64,000 nt of DNA, taken from Microbacterium marinilacus. Its GTDB lineage: Bacteria > Actinomycetota > Actinomycetes > Actinomycetales > Microbacteriaceae. The position numbers and the translations under genes were made by a program. Under the pieces are notes generated by a model. The model saw only the letters and a list, made by a program, of their open reading frames with translations. It made no database searches and was not told where the DNA came from. Positions 41,283-49,525 of this stretch are shown in pieces. The stretch spans positions 1 to 64,000 of the forward strand of contig NZ_JAIJZW010000003.1 of the NCBI RefSeq assembly GCF_019753765.1, in the 5' to 3' direction. The first letter of the stretch is position 1; every line of letters starts with the position of its first letter.

Positions 41283-42068
41283 TCAGACCAGCTCGGGACG
41301 GCGGATGGCCTCAGCGCCGCCGTCGATGAAGACGACCTGCCCGGTCACGTATGCGTTGTCGGCGCTCGTGAGCCAGTCGAGCAGCGCGGCGGGAGCCGTC
41401 GGCGGCGCGGCGGGGCCGTTGAAGGGGGCGGGGGCGCCTTCGTCGAGCGCCTTCCTGCCCTCCTCCGTCTCGAGCGCCGCCTTCGTCATCGGGGTCTCGA
41501 TCACGCCGGGGGCGATGGCGTTGAGCGCGATGCCGTCGCCCGCCCACGGCGCGGTCGGCGCGGCGCGCCTGACCCACCTCGCGACGGCCAGCTTCGACGT
41601 CGTGTACAGCACCGACGATCCCGCGGCGTTGGCCGTCGCCCCGAGAGCGTCCGCATGCGCGAGCGCCGCGGCCTCGTCGCCGGCCTCGAGCAGCTGCAGG
41701 AGGCGGTCGTCGACGTCCTCGAGTGCGGCCAGCGACGCCACGACGGCGGCGCGGGGCGCGGTGGAGGCCGCGAGCAGCGGGCGGAGCCCCTCGAGCGTGG
41801 CGACCGCGCCGAAGTAGTTCACCGCGACCGTGACGGGCTTCGGTGCGACCAGTCCCGCCACCGCGATGACGCCGTCCAGCACGCCGTCGCTGAGAGCGGT
41901 GGCCTGCGCGACGAGCTCCGCGCGCCCCTCGGCGGTGCTCAGATCGGCATTGATCTCGGCGCCGGCGATGTCGACGCCGATCACGGTGTGACCCTCTTCG
42001 CGGAGACGGCTGGCCGTCGCCAGCCCGATTCCGGAGGCGCTGCCGGTCACCAGGTACTTACGTGTCAT
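41283..42068 (-). CDS. Short-chain dehydrogenase/reductase
   Basis: The 261-residue SDR (start MTRKYLVTG at ATG 42068) has the cofactor loop TGSASGIGLATASRLREEGHTVIGVD. Its catalytic part contains SLAALEDVD and LYTTSKLAVARWVRR, with the active-site Tyr and Lys in YTTSK. The terminal ADNAYVTGQVVFIDGGAEA completes the fold. The shortened middle region, where NNAG becomes VAGLVAP, resembles the 3-alpha-hydroxysteroid dehydrogenase-like SDRs. The substrate is unknown. The gene overlaps the upstream TetR gene by 11 bases, so the two are co-translated and share the operator upstream of tetR. Confidence 0.83.
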   Translation of the reverse strand: MTRKYLVTGSASGIGLATASRLREEGHTVIGVDIAGAEINADLSTAEGRAELVAQATALSDGVLDGVIAVAGLVAPKPVTVAVNYFGAVATLEGLRPLLAASTAPRAAVVASLAALEDVDDRLLQLLEAGDEAAALAHADALGATANAAGSSVLYTTSKLAVARWVRRAAPTAPWAGDGIALNAIAPGVIETPMTKAALETEEGRKALDEGAPAPFNGPAAPPTAPAALLDWLTSADNAYVTGQVVFIDGGAEAIRRPELV

Positions 42069-42669
42069 TCGTGTCGTCCTTCTCATCGTGGAGCATCCAC
42101 ATGGGCAGGAGTGACACGAGCTGTGCCCTCAGCCGGTCGGGGTGCAGGGGGGAGTCGTCGAGCGCCCAGTCGGCGAGGACGGTCAGGGTCCCGGCCGCCA
42201 CGTAGCGGGCAGCGGCCGTCGGGTCGACCTCCGTGGGCGCGGCGATGCGCATCGTCTCCTCGGCCTGCTGCGCGAACGTGCGGCGCAGGGCGGCCAGGAC
42301 CTCTGGGCCGGCGTCGGACGCGAACACGGCCCGGCACAGGGGGCGGTTCGCCTCGAACGCGGACACGAGCGCGGACGTCGTCGCCTCGGCGGTGTCGCGC
42401 AGGCTCTGCCGATCGCGCAGCGCGAGGTCGAGACTGCCGATGTCGCCGAAGATCGCCGTCATCGTCTCGGTGAGCACGGCACCGAGCCCGTCGTGGGCGG
42501 CGTAGAAGGTCGATCGGCTGACCCCCGCCTCGGCGACGACGGCGGCGACGGTGAGCGGCTCCGCCCGGCGGCTGAGCGCGTCCACCGCCGCCGCTATCGA
42601 GGCCTTCGTGCGCTGCCTGCGCGGGTCGGCCCCGTCGCGCTCCAGGCGACCCTGCTCGGTGGACGGCAT
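42058..42669 (-). CDS. TetR/AcrR-family transcriptional regulator
   Basis: The 203-residue regulator has the helix-turn-helix QRTKASIAAAVDALSRRAEPLTVAAVVAEAGVSRSTFYAAHDGLGAVLTETM, with an uncommon AAHDG in place of RHF/YHYF after the recognition helix. The ligand-binding half (LVSAFEANRPLCRAVFASDAGPEVLAALRRTFAQQAEE) is typical but uninformative. ATG 42669 follows a TAGTCT box by six bases, suggesting a leaderless transcript. A perfect 26-bp palindrome lies over the promoter, so autorepression is very likely. It is co-transcribed with the downstream SDR. Confidence 0.88.
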   Translation of the reverse strand: MPSTEQGRLERDGADPRRQRTKASIAAAVDALSRRAEPLTVAAVVAEAGVSRSTFYAAHDGLGAVLTETMTAIFGDIGSLDLALRDRQSLRDTAEATTSALVSAFEANRPLCRAVFASDAGPEVLAALRRTFAQQAEETMRIAAPTEVDPTAAARYVAAGTLTVLADWALDDSPLHPDRLRAQLVSLLPMWMLHDEKDDTNDT

Positions 42670-42683
42670 GCGGTCAGACTACT

Positions 42684-42709
42684 ACTTCTCGGACTCCTGT
42701 CCGAGAAGT
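42684..42709. promoter_or_regulatory. 26-bp perfect palindrome, operator of tetR/SDR
   Basis: ACTTCTCGGAC (42684-42694) is exactly repeated in inverted orientation at 42699-42709 with four bases between. It covers the -35/spacer region of the tetR promoter, whose -10 TAGTCT is the complement of AGACTA at 42676-42681. As a hairpin it could also end the merR transcript. Confidence 0.8.
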
Positions 42710-42731
42710 CTCCGTGCGAGCGCGGTCCGGA

Positions 42732-43082
42732 TCAGGTCCGCTCCGCGCGGGCGTCGAGGAAGGCGCTCACCTGGCGATGCGTGTCGGTGAGCCTCTCGAT
42801 GCGCTCCGCCATCTCGGACCGGACCCGCTCGAGCTGTCCGGCGAGCACGTCGTGCGAGGTGTCGGCGCTGTCGCCCGTGCATGCGAGGACCGAGCGCACG
42901 ACATCGCGCGGGAAGTCCATGCCGAAGAGCATGTGGATGGTCTCCGCCCGCTCGACCGTCGCGTCGTCGTACTCGCGGTAGCCGTTCGCCTCCCGGCTCG
43001 CGGAGAGCAGGCCGTGCTGCTCGTAGTAGCGCAGCGATCTCGGGCTCACGCCGCTACGGCGGCTCAGCTCACCGATCCTCAT
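42732..43082 (-). CDS. MerR-family transcriptional regulator
   Basis: The 116-residue protein is a compact MerR regulator: the winged-helix part MRIGELSRRSGVSPRSLRYYEQHGLLSASREANGYREYDDATVERAETIHML, then a dimerisation helix ending DTHRQVSAFLDARAERT. No large effector domain or cysteine metal site is present, so it fits the short MerR_1 group that senses through the dimer helix or an unknown signal. The divergent hydrolase gene is its likely target. An almost ideal promoter with a palindrome in its spacer lies between them. Confidence 0.9.
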   Translation of the reverse strand: MRIGELSRRSGVSPRSLRYYEQHGLLSASREANGYREYDDATVERAETIHMLFGMDFPRDVVRSVLACTGDSADTSHDVLAGQLERVRSEMAERIERLTDTHRQVSAFLDARAERT

Positions 43083-43089
43083 CGCCGAA

Positions 43090-43118
43090 TTGACCTTGAC
43101 ATGATGTCAAAGTATAGC
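43090..43118 (+). promoter_or_regulatory. MerR-type promoter with palindrome in the spacer
   Basis: TTGACC (43090-43095) and TATAGC (43113-43118) are -35 and -10 boxes with a 17-base spacer. The spacer contains TTGACA-TGA-TGTCAA (43096-43110), a perfect palindrome. Binding between the boxes is characteristic of MerR regulators, although the classical spacer is 19-20 bases. On the minus strand TATACT (43111-43116) gives a box for merR itself. Confidence 0.8.
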
Positions 43119-43167
43119 GTCGCGCGAAGGCCGGGCGAGACGCGCCCGAGCCGTCGGAGGAGATCTG

Positions 43168-44051
43168 ATGGGTGCAACTGTCTCTGTCGCGGGCCGGACC
43201 CGCTCGTTCACGGTGGTCGGCGATGCGGGGGCCCCGAGAATCGGGCGCTCGTGCTGGTGTTCCACGGCTCGAAGCAGGACGGACGGTCGTACCGTCGCTT
43301 CACGGGAGGCGCCCTGGACGCGCTCGCCGAAGACGGGCGCGCGGTCGTCGCGTACCTCGACGGCCACCGAGGCAACTGGAACGACGCGCGCGCGGAGAGC
43401 GCCTTCCCCGCGCGGACGGAGCAGGTCGACGACGTCGCCTTCGCTCGGGCGGTCGTCGACGCGGTCGAGCGCACCCACGGCATCGACAGGGAGGCGGTGA
43501 CCGCCGTGGGCTACTCCAACGGCGGTCAGATGGTGTTCCGCCTCCTCCACGAGGCGCCCGAGCTGCTGTCCGGCGCGGTGATCGTCGCCGCTGCCATGCC
43601 CGACCGCGCCGGCTTCCTGGCGGGCTTCTCGGAGGAGTCGGACCGCTCCGTCCCGATCGCGCTCGTCAACGGCACCGCCGACCGGATCGTGCCGTTCGCG
43701 GGCGGTCGGATGTCCTGGTGGGCGCGAGCGATGTTCAAGGTCGGCGGCGTGACGCTCTCCGCCGCCGAGACCGCGCGTTACTTCGCCCGCCGCAACGGCG
43801 TCACGGCTGAGCCGACCACGGCGCTCCTGCCCGAGCGCTCCCCGGGCCGCCGCAACGCCCGCATCCGCGAGACGGCCTACCGGCAGGCCGGCAGCGCCCC
43901 CGTGACGTCGTATGCCGTGCTGGGCGGCGGCCACACCGTGCCCGGCGCCCGGCCGGCGCCGAGGGTGCTCGGCCGCACCGGTCGCGATCGGGGCATCGAG
44001 GAGATCGTCGCCGAGGTGATCGCGGCGGCCGATCGCACGAGTCGGCGCTGA
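43168..44051 (+). pseudogene. LpqC/PHB-depolymerase-like esterase gene with a frameshift
   Basis: ATG 43168 follows a strong GGAGGAGA and encodes VSVAGRTRSFTVVGDAGAP. The main body continues in another frame with ENRALVLVFHGSKQDGRSYRRFTGG, VVAYLDGHRGNWNDAR, the nucleophile GYSNGGQMVF, IALVNGTADRIVPFAGG and GGGHTVPG. These are hallmarks of the alpha/beta-hydrolase family that includes polyhydroxybutyrate depolymerase-like LpqC. The frames meet at GGGGGCCCC (43227-43235), where one missing base explains the break. Either a sequencing error in a homopolymer or a recent inactivating mutation is possible. Its promoter is MerR-like. Confidence 0.75.
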
Positions 44052-44075
44052 GTGCCCCGCCCGAGCGCGAGATCC

Positions 44076-44121
44076 GGTGCCGAACCGCCCTTACGGCGTC
44101 CCATAAGGGCGGTTCGGCACC
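44076..44121. terminator. Long bidirectional terminator with 18-pair stem
   Basis: GGTGCCGAACCGCCCTTA (44076-44093) pairs perfectly with 44104-44121 around a ten-base loop. It lies between two converging genes and overlaps the last codons of the enterochelin-esterase-like gene, whose TAA falls inside the stem. Confidence 0.85.
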
Positions 44122-45422
44122 TGCTCGTGCGGCGGGAGGCCCGCGAGAGCGGAGAGCAGGTCGGCGCGCCAGGACGCCCAGTCGTGCCCCGCCGTGAGGG
44201 CGGCGAGGTGCACCGACCGCGAGGCGAGGCGCGGGTCGGCGCGCAAGCGCGCCTCGAGAGCGCGCGCGTCGTCCAGCATGTGGCCCTCGCGGCTGCCGGC
44301 CGAGAGGGAGAGCGATCGCCAGGCGGGCTCGGCCAGCAGTGCCTCGGCCACGTCGAAGCGCCACAGCGACGGCGACTGCGCGATCGCGTGCTGCACCTCT
44401 CCCTGCGCCAGCGCGATCGTCCAGGCCGCCGCGATGCCGCCGAGGCTCTGGCCGGCCACGATCGTCGCCTCGCCACGGGGATCGACGTCGTACCGCGCGC
44501 GTGCCGCCGGCAGGATCCGGTCGAGCACCACGTCGACCTGGCCGCCGGGCACCCCGAGCCGGTCCCACCTCGTGTCGGTGTCGTGCGAGTCGAGCAGCAC
44601 CACGTGCAGAGGCTCGACATGACGCCGGGCGACGGCCTCGTCGAGCAGCGCAGGCAGCCCGACGCCGTCCAGCCAGACCTGGCCGTCGAAGAGCACGAGC
44701 AGGCGAGTGGGCCCCGCGTGATGCTCCGGCACGATGGTCCACGCCCGTTCGCCGGCGCCGAGCTCGAGCGGCTCGACACGTGAGGCCGCCGGGCGGTGCC
44801 GTGGCCCCTCCCGCCACGGCTCGGCCGGTGCAGCGGGGCCCGCGGCCACCGAGGACGTCTCTCCTCGGGAGCCGCCCACGACGTCGGCGCCACGAGGGTC
44901 GAGCCCGGCGGCGCCCATGGCGGCGAGGATGACCGGGCGGCGCCCGGTCGCGCGGCGCCATGGCGGGTCGTCGGCGTCCCGCCAGGCGGCGATCCGGTAC
45001 GACGTGCGCAGTTCGGCGGGCAGCCGCAGCGAGATCGTCCACAGGTCGGATCCGGCCAGCCGGGTGAGCTCGGCGGCCGCGACGTCATCGTGGGGGAAGT
45101 CGGCGTTCAGCCACAGCAGCACCGCCCTCGCGTCCGGCTCCGGCACCACCCAGGTCCACACGGCGCCGTCGGCATCGGTGGCCACGAGCGGGTTCGGGCG
45201 GGACAGCGCCTCCTCGGCGAGCTTCGCACGGTCGGCGGGCACGGACCAGGCCGTCTCGAGGGGGCCGGCGACGCGCTCCCAGACCGGCTCTCCGCCTCGC
45301 CGGGTCGGGCGGCTCTCGGCGTGCTCTCGACCGAGCCTGTCGCGCCACGTGTCGACCGGGCGATCGTCTCCGGGCAGCTCCGGCTGCCGCGCGGTGTCCG
45401 TCGTCGTCGCGTCATCCGTCAT
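44091..45422 (-). CDS. Enterochelin-esterase-like hydrolase (Fes family)
   Basis: The 443-residue protein has an N-terminal beta domain as in Fes proteins (GGEPVWERVAGPLETAWSV, VWTWVVPEPDARAVLLWLN, ISLRLPAELRTSYRIA) and a C-terminal alpha/beta-hydrolase (esterase D) domain. The latter shows RLLVLFDGQVWLDG, LLDSHDTDTRWDRLG, the nucleophile GQSLGGIAAAW near residue 350, and HDWASWRADL with the probable His. Fes enzymes cleave ferric siderophore esters to release iron in the cytoplasm. The upstream lipoprotein gene overlaps it by 11 bases. No siderophore uptake genes lie beside it, so the substrate is open. Confidence 0.8.
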   Translation of the reverse strand: MTDDATTTDTARQPELPGDDRPVDTWRDRLGREHAESRPTRRGGEPVWERVAGPLETAWSVPADRAKLAEEALSRPNPLVATDADGAVWTWVVPEPDARAVLLWLNADFPHDDVAAAELTRLAGSDLWTISLRLPAELRTSYRIAAWRDADDPPWRRATGRRPVILAAMGAAGLDPRGADVVGGSRGETSSVAAGPAAPAEPWREGPRHRPAASRVEPLELGAGERAWTIVPEHHAGPTRLLVLFDGQVWLDGVGLPALLDEAVARRHVEPLHVVLLDSHDTDTRWDRLGVPGGQVDVVLDRILPAARARYDVDPRGEATIVAGQSLGGIAAAWTIALAQGEVQHAIAQSPSLWRFDVAEALLAEPAWRSLSLSAGSREGHMLDDARALEARLRADPRLASRSVHLAALTAGHDWASWRADLLSALAGLPPHEQVPNRPYGTP

Positions 45423-46104
45423 GGTCGTCTCCTCCGGGTCGCGTCTCGGCCCCGCGCCCCTCGTCGCGCGGGTCCGCGGCCTCCTGCGCGGCGAGGAGGG
45501 CGTCGGAGGTCTCGGTGAAGAACTCCGCGAGCGCGCCGCCCGCCGCGAGCTGCTCGTCCACGAAGCGCGCTCGGGTGGTCGTGTCGTCGGCCGACGACTC
45601 GGTGTCGCGCCACGCCTCGTACAGCGGTCCGGCCGCGTCGAGGTGCGGCTGCAGGGAGAGGGCGTGCCGCACGCCGGACGGATCAGGGCCGGTCATGCCG
45701 AGCGCGACGAGCAGCGCTCCCGCGTCCGTCACGGTGGCGGGGTCGGCACTCTCGCGTTCGACGAGGAAGCCCCACACCGCGTCCGCCACCGCCGCCTGGG
45801 CTTCGGCGGGCGCGTCGGGGGCGACCTCCGGGAAGGCCCAGCCGAGCACGTCCCGCCGCTGCTCGGCGGGCAGGTCGCTCAGCACGCACTCCAGAGCCCG
45901 GGTGTCCGAGAGGGCGTCGCGCTCCTCGTCCCGGCTCCACGTGCCCATCCGGGACAGGTCCACCCCGGCGTCGCGCAGGCACGCGGTGAACGGTGTGCCG
46001 GCGTGCGCCGACAACCCGCCGCCGCAGCCGGCGAGGGCGAGCGTGGCGGACACGGCTGCCGCCGCGAGCGCGAGCCGCGCGATACGGCGGGCGGCGATCC
46101 TCAT
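45412..46104 (-). CDS. Lipoprotein of unknown function
   Basis: The 230-residue product has a clear lipoprotein signal: basic MRIAARRIARL, a hydrophobic stretch and lipobox LALAGC with the acylated cysteine near residue 27. The mature part is acidic and helical, with TPFTACLRDAGVDLSRMGTW, LECVLSDLPAEQRRDVLGWAF and a charged tail DPRDEGRGAETRPGGDDHDG. ATG 46104 gives the only start that preserves the signal. It overlaps the downstream Fes-like gene and may act with it, but no binding motif is seen. Confidence 0.8.
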   Translation of the reverse strand: MRIAARRIARLALAAAAVSATLALAGCGGGLSAHAGTPFTACLRDAGVDLSRMGTWSRDEERDALSDTRALECVLSDLPAEQRRDVLGWAFPEVAPDAPAEAQAAVADAVWGFLVERESADPATVTDAGALLVALGMTGPDPSGVRHALSLQPHLDAAGPLYEAWRDTESSADDTTTRARFVDEQLAAGGALAEFFTETSDALLAAQEAADPRDEGRGAETRPGGDDHDG

Positions 46105-46406
46105 GGGACCATCGTCCGCATCGTCAGGCGGGACGGCAAACCGAGGCGCCCGGCTCCCCGATTTGTCCACCGAATGGGGGACAAAAGGTCGTGATGTCCG
46201 ATACTCTGTCGGTGACGTCCCCCCTAACGGTCGTCCGGCCCTCACTGAATCCCCCCTTCGGTGAGGGCCGCTTCCGTTCGTCGTCGACGATGTACAACGG
46301 TTACGTCACGAGATGCTGCACCCTATCCCTTTGCAGGGGACTCCGTTACCGTGGGGAGCGTCGGCGCATTGTTCGCGTCGGCTCCATACAGATAGAACGG
46401 CAGTAA
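46105..46406. other. Divergent intergenic region before the cold-shock gene
   Basis: About 300 bases hold the promoters of the lipoprotein operon and of the cold-shock gene. Candidate elements for the latter are TTACCGT (46346-46352) and TACAGATAG nearer the start. A long untranslated leader is normal for cold-shock genes and can control their translation by folding. No reading frame is supported here. Confidence 0.45.
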
Positions 46407-46613
46407 ATGGCTACGCAGGGCACCGTCAAGTGGTTCAACTCGGAGAAGGGCTTCGGCTTCATCTCTCCCGACGAGGGCGGCTCTGACGTCTTCGCGCACT
46501 ACACCGCAATCGAGGCTTCGGGCTACCGCTCGCTGGAGGAGAACCAGCGCGTCGAGTTCGAGATCGCCCAGGGCCCCAAGGGCCTTCAGGCTGAGAACAT
46601 CCGCCCCATCTGA
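46407..46613 (+). CDS. cspA: Cold-shock protein (CspA family)
   Basis: The 68-residue cold-shock domain protein reads [35 protein letters not shown]. The RNA-binding motifs RNP1 (KGFGFI) and RNP2 (VFAHY) are both present, and the length is standard. Such proteins bind single-stranded nucleic acids and unwind mRNA structures, often constitutively in actinobacteria. No strong Shine-Dalgarno is visible before ATG 46407. A strong terminator follows its stop, so it is a single-gene transcript. Confidence 0.97.
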   Translation: MATQGTVKWFNSEKGFGFISPDEGGSDVFAHYTAIEASGYRSLEENQRVEFEIAQGPKGLQAENIRPI

Positions 46614-46630
46614 GCGGATCTCTCCCTCTT

Positions 46631-46665
46631 AGGGCCCGGTGACATTCGTCGCCGGGCCCTTCTCG
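46631..46665 (+). terminator. Strong intrinsic terminator of the cold-shock gene
   Basis: AGGGCCCGGTGAC (46631-46643) pairs with GTCGCCGGGCCCT (46648-46660), with one G-U pair, around the loop ATTC. It is followed by TTCTC. The stem is very stable and lies 17 bases after the stop. Confidence 0.9.
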
Positions 46666-46696
46666 TCCCCGCGGGCCCGCCTGACGGGGCGAGTGG

Positions 46697-47971
46697 TCAG
46701 GGCGCCTCGTCGTGCCCGCTCTCGAGGCGGCGGTAGTCGGCGAGCGCCTTCGCGTCCTCCGCGTGGCGGATGGCTCGCCGTGCGGCGTCCAGCGCCTCGA
46801 CCGGATCCTGCGTCTGCCGCGCCGACGCGAGCTCGTGCCGTGCCGCGTCGAGGCGCACGCGCGCGTTGAGCCCAGCGGCGCGCGGCGGCACCGCCGCCTC
46901 CGCCCGGCTCACCGCGCTGCGCGCCGCGGCGATCGTGCCGGGCAGCGCGCTGCGCGCCCCGCGAAGCCTCTGCTGCGCCGTGCGCGCGTCGGCCAGCGCC
47001 ATGTCCAGCCGATCGCGCAGCCGGGCGATCGCCTCGTTCGTCGACACCGGTCGGCGCGCGGCGTCCGCCTCGATGCGGACGAGCTCGCCGTCGGCCCGGC
47101 GGATCTCCTCGCCCAGACGATCGGCCTCGTCTGCCGGCAGCGCCGCACGGATCGCGGTCGCCGAGCGGATCGCGGTGCGGGCGGCGGCGAGCTCGTCGGG
47201 CACCGCGAGACCGGCCTGCGTCACCAGCCGATGCGTCTCCTCGAGCGTCCGCGACGCGGCATCCGCTCGATGCAGGGCGCGCTCCGCGTGGGCGAGCTGG
47301 TCGAGCGCCGACCGAGAGGGGTCGCCGGCCGACTCCCGCGCCTCGCCGATCCAGCGCTGGGCCTCGTCGAGCGCGGTCCGCACGTCGTCCGCCGCCCTCG
47401 CCGCCTCGGACCACTCGTCGCGGTCGGCGCGCTCCGCGAGTTCCCGCAGCAGCGCGGACGGGTCACCCGTCCGCGCGCGGACGTCGGCCAGGCGTCGCTC
47501 GGCCGAGGCGACCTGGTCCGTCGCGCCGACGTGGGACTCGATCCACTCCCGGTGGTCTCGCCGGGCGGCCTCGATCGTAGCGAGCGTGCGATCGATGCGC
47601 CGCGCCAGGTCGTGCGCGGCGCGTTCGGCCACCGCGGGGATGACATCGGCGCCCGAGGCGTCGCGGTAGTCGGCGAAGGCCGAGTCGCGGTCGTGCTGCG
47701 CGGTCATCCGAGCCCGGCGCAGGGAAGCGGGGGCGCCGCCTCCGTACAGCGCTCCCGAGAGCCCGACCTCGAGATCGAGCTCGGCCGCGGCGTCGTCGAG
47801 GCGCACCAGCGCGGTGCCGGCGCGGTCGAGGGCGGTCGTCGCCCGGCGGCGCGCCCGCGGCCCGCGGCGGGCGTGCCGCACGGCGAAAGCGACCGCCACG
47901 ACCAGCACCGCGGCCGAGCTGAACACGACCAACGCCGGAAGCGCCCAGGTCATCGGGTCGAACTCGGTCAC
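46697..47971 (-). CDS. Membrane-anchored coiled-coil protein of unknown function
   Basis: The 424-residue product has one membrane helix at the N-terminus (MTWALPALVVFSSAAVLVVAVAFAVRHARRG). About 380 residues of Ala-, Arg- and Asp/Glu-rich helices follow, with heptad-like spacing, as in long coiled coils (DDVRTALDEAQRWIGEAR, AHAERALHRADAASRTLEETHRLV). It has no enzymatic motif. Such proteins usually act as scaffolds at the membrane. The gene is convergent with the cold-shock gene and 11 bases after the HAD phosphatase gene upstream, so it probably shares that transcript. Confidence 0.75.
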   Translation of the reverse strand: MTEFDPMTWALPALVVFSSAAVLVVAVAFAVRHARRGPRARRRATTALDRAGTALVRLDDAAAELDLEVGLSGALYGGGAPASLRRARMTAQHDRDSAFADYRDASGADVIPAVAERAAHDLARRIDRTLATIEAARRDHREWIESHVGATDQVASAERRLADVRARTGDPSALLRELAERADRDEWSEAARAADDVRTALDEAQRWIGEARESAGDPSRSALDQLAHAERALHRADAASRTLEETHRLVTQAGLAVPDELAAARTAIRSATAIRAALPADEADRLGEEIRRADGELVRIEADAARRPVSTNEAIARLRDRLDMALADARTAQQRLRGARSALPGTIAAARSAVSRAEAAVPPRAAGLNARVRLDAARHELASARQTQDPVEALDAARRAIRHAEDAKALADYRRLESGHDEAP

Positions 47972-47982
47972 GTCCTGGCCCC

Positions 47983-48657
47983 TCAGTCGTCGTCGGCGAG
48001 CAGCAGCTCGCGCAGCTGTGCGGCATCGTCGACCACCGCGACGGCGCCCTCCTCCTCGCCCGGCGTGCCGAAGCCCCAGCGGACGAAGACCACGGGCACG
48101 CCGAGGCCGGCGGCGCCGTCGACGTCGTGGTGCCGGTCGCCGATCAGGACGGGCCGGCTCGTGTCGACGCCGGCGGCGGTCAGTCCCTCGAGCGCGCGCC
48201 CCAGCACGTCCGCCTTCGTGTCGAGCACGTCGGCCTCGGAGCGCGCGCCCACGATCGCCGTGAACGCGTCGTCGAGCCCGTAGTGCTCGAGGATCGCCCG
48301 CACCTGGTTCTGCGGCTTGGTGCTGGCGGTCGCCTGCGGCACGCCCGCCGCCTGCACGTCGCGGATCAGCTCGGCCACGCCGGGGTAGAGCGCGACCGAC
48401 GCCGCGTAGCCGTCGCGCGACGCGAGCGCGCGGTAGGCCTCCACCGCGCCGACGGCCTCGGCGGGCGTCAGCAGCGCCCGCCGCTCGAAGGACTCGAGCA
48501 TCGGCGGTCCGATCCAGTGCCGCAGCTCGTCCGGTGCCGGGGGAGTGCGGCCCATCGCCGTGAGCACCTCGGTGATGCGCGGGAGGATGCCGGCCGACGC
48601 GTCCGCCACGGTCCCGTCCACGTCCCAGAGGATGCAGGACCAGGGCGAGGACGTCAT
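47983..48657 (-). CDS. HAD-superfamily phosphatase (phosphoglycolate phosphatase-like)
   Basis: The 224-residue protein has HAD motif I at the N-terminus (LWDVDGTVADA, with the nucleophile and acid/base aspartates), motif II TASTKPQNQ, Lys in DTKADVLGRAL and motif III LIGDRHHDVDGAAGLGV. A helical cap domain (about residues 20-90) places it in subfamily IA, near Gph. It probably dephosphorylates phosphoglycolate or another small metabolite. It lies upstream of the coiled-coil protein gene with 11 bases between them. Confidence 0.88.
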   Translation of the reverse strand: MTSSPWSCILWDVDGTVADASAGILPRITEVLTAMGRTPPAPDELRHWIGPPMLESFERRALLTPAEAVGAVEAYRALASRDGYAASVALYPGVAELIRDVQAAGVPQATASTKPQNQVRAILEHYGLDDAFTAIVGARSEADVLDTKADVLGRALEGLTAAGVDTSRPVLIGDRHHDVDGAAGLGVPVVFVRWGFGTPGEEEGAVAVVDDAAQLRELLLADDD

Positions 48658-48761
48658 ACCGCTCAGCCTACCGAGGCCGCGGGCTCCTCCTGCGCGGCGT
48701 CAGGGCGACGCGATGGGTTTCGTCTCGGTCGCTTCGCTCTCTCGCTCAACCTCGCCGTCTG

Positions 48762-49457
48762 TCAGAACAGGCGCGGCGCCCCCGAGTCGATGCCCTTCAT
48801 CTCGTCGTAGTCGAGGGTGAGGCAGCGGATGCCGCGGTCGCGGGCGAGCACGCGCGCCTGCGGCTTGATCTCCTGAGCGGCGAACACCCCCTGGATGCCG
48901 CTGAGCAGGGGGTCACGACCCAGCAGGTCGAGGTAGCGGGTCAGCTGCTCGACGCCGTCGATGTCGCCGCGGCGCTTGACCTCCACCGCGATGGGCATGC
49001 CGCCCGCGTCGCGCACCAGCAGGTCCACCGGGCCGATCGCCGTCGGATACTCGCGGCGGACGAGCTTCGCGCCCTCCGCGATCAGGTCCACCTGCTCGGA
49101 CAGCAGGCGCTGCAGGTCGGCCTCCACACCGTCCTTGATGAGGCCCGGGTCGATGCCGAGGTCGTGCTTCGAGTCGTGCAGCACCTCGTAGATGTGCACC
49201 GTCAGCGCGTCGCCGGTCTTCTGGTGGGTGACCTTCCACATCTCGGTCACGCCGGTCTCCGCGAGCTCCTCGCTCGGCGCCACCACGTCGAGGCGGCAGG
49301 GCGGGCTCATCCAGTTGAGCGGCTTGTACGACCCGCCGTCGGAGTGCACGAGCAGGCTGCCGTCGCCCTTGTGCATCAGCACCCGGGTCGCGAGCGGCAG
49401 ATGCGCGTTGAGGCGGCCGGTGTAATCGACGGAGCAGCGGGCGATGACGAGGCGCAC
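48762..49457 (-). CDS. nucS: NucS/EndoMS mismatch-specific endonuclease
   Basis: The 231-residue protein starts [40 protein letters not shown] and has the RecB-like nuclease core [35 protein letters not shown] (with D, E-V-K catalytic residues). The C-terminus ends [12 protein letters not shown], where the terminal hydrophobic motif is the type that binds the beta clamp. NucS replaces MutS/MutL mismatch repair in many actinobacteria by cutting mismatched DNA. All key residues are present. It has its own start after a short spacer from the MFS gene. Confidence 0.95.
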   Translation of the reverse strand: MRLVIARCSVDYTGRLNAHLPLATRVLMHKGDGSLLVHSDGGSYKPLNWMSPPCRLDVVAPSEELAETGVTEMWKVTHQKTGDALTVHIYEVLHDSKHDLGIDPGLIKDGVEADLQRLLSEQVDLIAEGAKLVRREYPTAIGPVDLLVRDAGGMPIAVEVKRRGDIDGVEQLTRYLDLLGRDPLLSGIQGVFAAQEIKPQARVLARDRGIRCLTLDYDEMKGIDSGAPRLF

Positions 49458-49525
49458 CGACCGAGTTTATCCATCCGCGTGCCCTGGCCAGGCGACCCGC
49501 CCGGCTCGGCCCGGGTTCGGTGAGG

